This document shows positions 60,137 through 64,000 of a stretch of 64,000 bases of DNA, in pieces; the stretch's first letter is position 1; each line of letters starts with the position of its first letter. A program made the translations under genes and the position numbers. Below the pieces are notes generated by a model. It was not told where the DNA came from. It ran no database searches and saw nothing but the letters and a program-made list of their open reading frames with translations. The stretch is from assembly GCA_033977485.1 (NCBI GenBank), contig CM066983.1, forward strand, positions 62,429,010-62,493,009. The letters run 5' to 3'. This DNA is from Hydrangea macrophylla. Taxonomy: Eukaryota > Streptophyta > Magnoliopsida > Cornales > Hydrangeaceae.

Positions 60137-60178
60137 TCATCCACCACTCAACAAAAGATTTCATCCTCGAAATCAGAA
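60137..60178 (-). mobile_element. Gypsy pol end and polypurine tract, cut by CACTA
   Basis: The minus strand reads GATTTCGAGGATGAAATC (the usual last pol codons of chromovirus-type elements) and GAGTGGTGGATGA next to TGTAATACCC. The sequence stops at the CACTA tip. Confidence 0.55.
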
Positions 60179-60249
60179 CACTACAAGAAAACAGGCCTTT
60201 TGTGACGAACGTTTTTGTGATGGACTCAAATTCGTCCCAAAAAAAGCTA

Positions 60250-60412
60250 TTGTGACGGTTTCTGTAACGGAAATATGTCCGTCACAATTAATATTTTTTC
60301 GTGACGGAAATGTACCTATCCATCACAAATAAATTTTTTTTTTGTGATGGAAACGTACCTATCCGTCACAAATATATTTTATTCATGACGGTAATGTACA
60401 TATCCGTCAGAA
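60250..60412. repeat. CACTA subterminal repeats
   Basis: Four or five copies of GTGACGGAAATGTACCTATC and its partner CCGTCACAAATA, with changes. They are probable transposase-binding sites, as in other CACTA elements. Confidence 0.75.
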
Positions 60413-60548
60413 ATATATTAGGTTAGGAAAAAAAAAAGAAAAAGAAAAAGAAAAAGAAAAAGAGAGAAAACGTGTAGCTCTAAATCTAAATTCATTTTCC
60501 CTCTTCAATCACTCCACATATCCCACCCATTGCCCTCTCTCGCATGTT

Positions 60549-60551
<3 letters not shown>

Positions 60552-60590
<39 letters not shown>
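60552..60590. repeat. (CT)n microsatellite
   Basis: 39 bp of CT, in the CACTA element. Confidence 0.95.
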
Positions 60591-60592
<2 letters not shown>

Positions 60593-60778
60593 CCTACCGA
60601 ACATGCCACTGCCGATGATGCCTCCATCGATGATGCAGCCGCAGCCCTGAACCAACCTCTGTCTATGTATGTATTCTTTGTAGCCTGAACCAATTTCTCT
60701 CTATCTGTGAATTTTTTATGTTAATGTTTTGGGGAAATCTAATTGGATCTATGTTTTGGGGAAATCTTACAGCTCTGT

Positions 60779-60848
60779 GCCATTTCTTGTGACCACCAAA
60801 GGCTTGGCCTGAAGTGAACTCCGAGCCACATACTGATCTCATTCTCAA
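60779..60848 (-). pseudogene. C2H2 zinc-finger fragment (plant QALGGH type) inside CACTA
   Basis: The minus strand reads SVCGSEFTSGQAFGGHKKWH. Spacing after the Cys is exact for the plant finger C-x7-QALGGH-x3-H, with Leu replaced by Phe. The first Cys of the C-x2-C pair is Arg, so the finger could not bind zinc. The finger lies in the CACTA 5' region in antisense. It looks like a captured host gene piece, of the kind CACTA elements are known to carry. Only about 20 codons are recognisable. Confidence 0.5.
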
Positions 60849-62694
60849 CTTTCAGGTATTTATATATATATATATTATATGTATATATTACAACTCATAC
60901 TCTACCATCTTTTTATATGTGGTCTCCCCTCCCGTACATTCAACAACCCTTATAACTGCAGAGCAAATGTGCCATAATTATTTGTACAGTACTGGTTTGT
61001 ATATCCACTCCCCTATATTCATTGACATGTTCCCCTTTTTCCTCCCAAGCCATATGCTGGTAGGCCAGTGTAGAGATCTAGAGACAGAGAGTGTGTGTTA
61101 CCAAAGTGATATGGATTTATGCCATTGAAAGATAGTGAAAGTCAAAGCAACAATAGTGTTTAGGTATTTGAGAAGATACATTTGAATTTAATAGAGATTA
61201 GTAACATTGCGTTACTTTTATAGCATATTTGAGATAGATTTTTTCCGAAGCCAACAATTATTCATAAGTGATTCGTGACTTAGAAATTAGTTTTTTCACA
61301 TTTTTTAAAAAAATCTGAATACCTTTTAAATCTAAATAATGTGGCTCTAATTTGTAGTATCCAAATTATTAACTTTTTTCTTCAGATATGAGTTAATTGT
61401 GGGATCTGAGTTAATTGTGGGATCATCATCAAAGAGAGTTATTTATGTGCTGTATTTGTTATACTCTCAGTATACTCTACACAAGAATGGCTAACTAGTA
61501 ACTATGTACCTACCTATGCCATCACTTGAAACAAAATGGCAACTACTCAATTTGGTAGTAGGGGATGGAGTGATGAAGTCATTCCAAACAAAGTGTAATT
61601 GTTGCTAATGCTAACCCTCCTTGTGGTGTTATGTATCTTTTTTTTATTTTTTATTTTTTTATTTATGTTTTTATTTTTATTTGGATCAAGTCCTTGTGTT
61701 GTTCAGATCCATGTTTTCTCATATGAAAATAGTGGAAGTTTTAACACTTCAATTCCAAAACAAAGTATATCCCTCGGTTCTACATGGTACATAATCTCAC
61801 CCTAAGACTGTTTGGCTAACATGAACTGGTTTTCTTGTTCACAAAAAAAATTAGTTCTCAAGAGGTCGGTGTTTGTGTAGCTTCTTTTTTAAATACATAG
61901 GAGCTTGTGCATGATTGCAAAACTTCCCAAAAAGAGTATGTAGATTAACTTTTTTCTTCTTCTTCTTTTTTTATTTATTATTTCTTTCTTTCTTTCTTTC
62001 TTTTTATCCTTTTTTTTTAATTTTAATTTTAAAGTTTTATTTCATCCATTTCTATAGTCACCTTCCCTTGAAACCCCACTAGTTCATCAAAATTGTTTTT
62101 TTTTTTTTTTGTCAATGTAAGTCCCACTATGGTTTTCTTGTCACTAGTTCCTCTTAAAATCCTTATAAAAATGGGCATTTGGTTACTTGACTGGATTATA
62201 TAGCCTTTATCTTGGATTGTGATTAGCCTTTATACTTCATTAAAAAGCAATTGTCTACTTCCATAGCACTACTTAAGAGTAAATCAACTTTTCTTTTAAT
62301 ATATATATCCATGTTAAGGACACCCTTTTGGATTGATCCAAAGTACTAATTAGGTTTATTCAACAAGCATACTATATAGAGTTCTTTATTACATAATCCA
62401 TGACAAAAGTATTTGATATGCATTAATAGAAGACTAGACCAAAAAAAATCACTTAGGCTCCTACTCTAGCTCAAGCACAATTTCAGACCACACCCAAATC
62501 TATAAACACATTTGCAGCTCAAATAATTAGAATTATCAATTGTGTGTTTGTAATATATATAGTGTAATTTGTGTATCTAATTTGCAAATGGGAAATTCTA
62601 GAGATTAAGAAGTGGTTTGTTAGTTGTTACAAATCCATAAAAGAGAGGAAACTGAAAAGTGGCGGAAATCTTCATGAGAGAGAATGGAATCTAA

Positions 62695-62710
62695 TCTCTC
62701 TCTCTTTCTT

Positions 62711-62789
<79 letters not shown>

Positions 62790-62815
62790 TACACACACAC
62801 ACATACACGCGCACA
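62695..62815. repeat. Compound (TC)n(AC)n microsatellite
   Basis: TC from 62695 to 62758 with a few TTT interruptions, then AC with AT interruptions to 62815. Confidence 0.95.
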
Positions 62816-63272
62816 CAAGCATCTAATCTGATCTCTCAGTATTGATCTACCTCTAACAGTGTTCTGATGTAGGCAAAACAACACTGTGGTCTGACTATGT
62901 TGACGTACAAATCAAAACAACACTGTAGGACACCTTGTTTTTATTAATAGTTTTGAGAAACTGATATTGTATAAATACATGGGTCTCTTGTAAGCGAAAC
63001 AAAAAGTATGTCAAAGAGGGTGAAGTTAAAATAAGAGGACCTTGTTTCAACTCCTACTATTAGTAATTTCCCTATAGTAAGCAAAACAAAAAGTACATCA
63101 AAACATTTTTATCTATGCTTATCTATGTGAATAGTGGCCTTGTTTTTTCTCATTTAGGATCAATATCTTCAGCTTGTAGAGGTCTCTCATTCCTGCAGAT
63201 CATTAAATCTTTCATTGCTCAAGTTGGCTCATTGTGATTCTTGTTATGTGATAAGAGTTCAAGAAAGTATAC

Positions 63273-64000
63273 ATGGATGATAGAAGTTGGATTGGTTTAC
63301 CTAGGAATTCAGCGGCATTTTTTAATGGGCTTGATGACTTTTTAAAGTTTTCATATGCCAATAAGTGTCCTGACTTGGATATTTATTATCCATGTAAAGT
63401 GTGTGCCAATCGTTATTATGAACCACAAAATGTTGTGAGAGAACATATAATCTTAGAGGGATTTCTTGAAAGGTATAAGAAATGGACTTATCATGGAAAA
63501 TCACATATTTTGTTACATCAAAATCGAGAGCAAGAGCAGATTGACATGTCAATGAGTTCAGATATTAGAGATGAAATGGAAGAAATGGTACACGAGGCAA
63601 TGGGAATTCCAAATATGGATAATATGGTGGGGCCTAATGAATAAACTTCAAAAATTTTGAAACTCATGCAAGATGCACAGATTGAGTTGTATCCAGATTG
63701 TAAAAAGTTCACGAAACTCTCGTTTGTTGTCCGACTTTTGCACATGAAAGTTCTTTGTGGATGGACGGACAAGTCTGTCAGGATGTTGTTGGAATTGTTA
63801 AATGAGGCATTTTCGGAGAATATAAAATTGCCAAAAAATTTCTATGAAGCCAATAAGATAGTTTCTAACATGGGTTTTAATTACAAGACATGGGATGCAT
63901 GCCCCAATAGTTGTATGTTGTTTCACAACGAGGCAGAAAAACTTGATAATTGTGAGTTTTGCGGTGAATCAAGATACAATAAATTCAATGACCATTCAAA
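63273..64000 (+). pseudogene. CACTA TNP2-type transposase, 5' part with one in-frame stop
   Basis: The start MDDRSWIGLPRNSAAFFNG with PCKVCANRYYEPQNVVREH and GFLERYKKWTYHGK is the transposase-associated domain (PF13963-like, about residues 1-80, with CxxC and a later His). A TAA stop at 63642 interrupts an otherwise open frame that continues to the window end: AQIELYPDCKKFTKLSFVVR, WTDKSVRMLLELLNEAFS, IVSNMGFNYKTWDACPNSC and NCEFCGESRYNKF are the beginning of the TNP2 (PF02992-like) transposase, including its zinc-ribbon-like C..C..C..C. The domain would bind and cut the element's ends. ATG 63273 is chosen because the domain starts there. One stop only, so decay is slight. Confidence 0.85.

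Larger units (their letters stand above)
60179..64000 (+). mobile_element. CACTA (En/Spm) element, left part, runs off the window
   Basis: The tip CACTACAAGAAAACAGG at 60179 is canonical. Subterminal units GTGACGGAAATGTACC/TATCCGTCAC (60250-60412) are inverted partners of each other. A transposase gene begins at 63273. Its 3' end and the 3-bp target duplication are outside the window. Between 60850 and 63272 there is no gene, only microsatellites and AT-rich sequence; this would be the 5' non-coding region. Confidence 0.85.

Noticed and set aside
62571..62884. Frames translating the TC/AC microsatellite
   Set aside because: The products are dipeptide repeats of the microsatellite, not genes.

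Overview
The window looks like a transposon-dense intergenic block of a flowering-plant nuclear genome, probably a eudicot. It is AT-rich and has many CT/GA microsatellites. It carries Ty1/copia, Ty3/gypsy, CACTA and MITE sequences with canonical plant signatures. I found no convincing intact host gene. Species cannot be told from the sequence.

Layout. 1-492 is the end of a CACTA-like element. 493-1884 is a minus-strand LTR with a tRNA-Met-type primer site. 2361-30013 is one old Ty3/gypsy element of the Tat type on the minus strand. Its LTRs are at 2361-3633 and, split in two, at 25491-25573 plus 28850-30013. The Tat element holds three later insertions, each with a perfect 5-bp target duplication: a solo LTR (7211-9790, GCTGT), a complete copia element (16444-24889, ACTGT) and a second solo LTR (25574-28844, GTGAG). 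Between its pol and 3' LTR it carries a decayed antisense accessory gene resembling the plant mobile domain (3913-7149).

30014-34869 holds three MITEs and a scrap of copia reverse transcriptase. 34870-41579 is a broken plus-strand Ty3/gypsy (chromovirus-type) pol followed by what is probably its 3' LTR. It lies head-to-head with minus-strand LTRs of the same family (41678-41973 and 43927-46189), which are separated by a non-autonomous CACTA-like element containing ~180-bp tandem repeats (41974-43795). 46318-50797 is the 3' part of a second, plus-strand Tat-type element. It has an antisense accessory gene of the putative gypsy-type transposon (PF04195-like) family, with two frame-preserving introns, and then a polypurine tract and an LTR that is itself interrupted (48702-50312). 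50830-58063 has little beyond a possible LINE tail, microsatellites and one MITE. 58064-60136 is another LTR of the chromovirus-type family. A CACTA element starts at 60179, apparently inserted beside that LTR, and runs off the window. It encodes a TNP2-type transposase from 63273 and seems to carry a captured C2H2 zinc-finger fragment.

The most unusual signal is shared across unrelated repeats. Several LTRs carry a cluster of one short self-complementary word, a different word in each copy (GTCGAC, ATCGAT, CGATCG, ACCGGT, CGCGCG, and a CATTCAGTGAATG type). In six of them the cluster sits about 45-330 bp upstream of a TATA box. Outside the LTRs a further palindrome, GTGAGAAATTTCTCAC, is clustered in three places.
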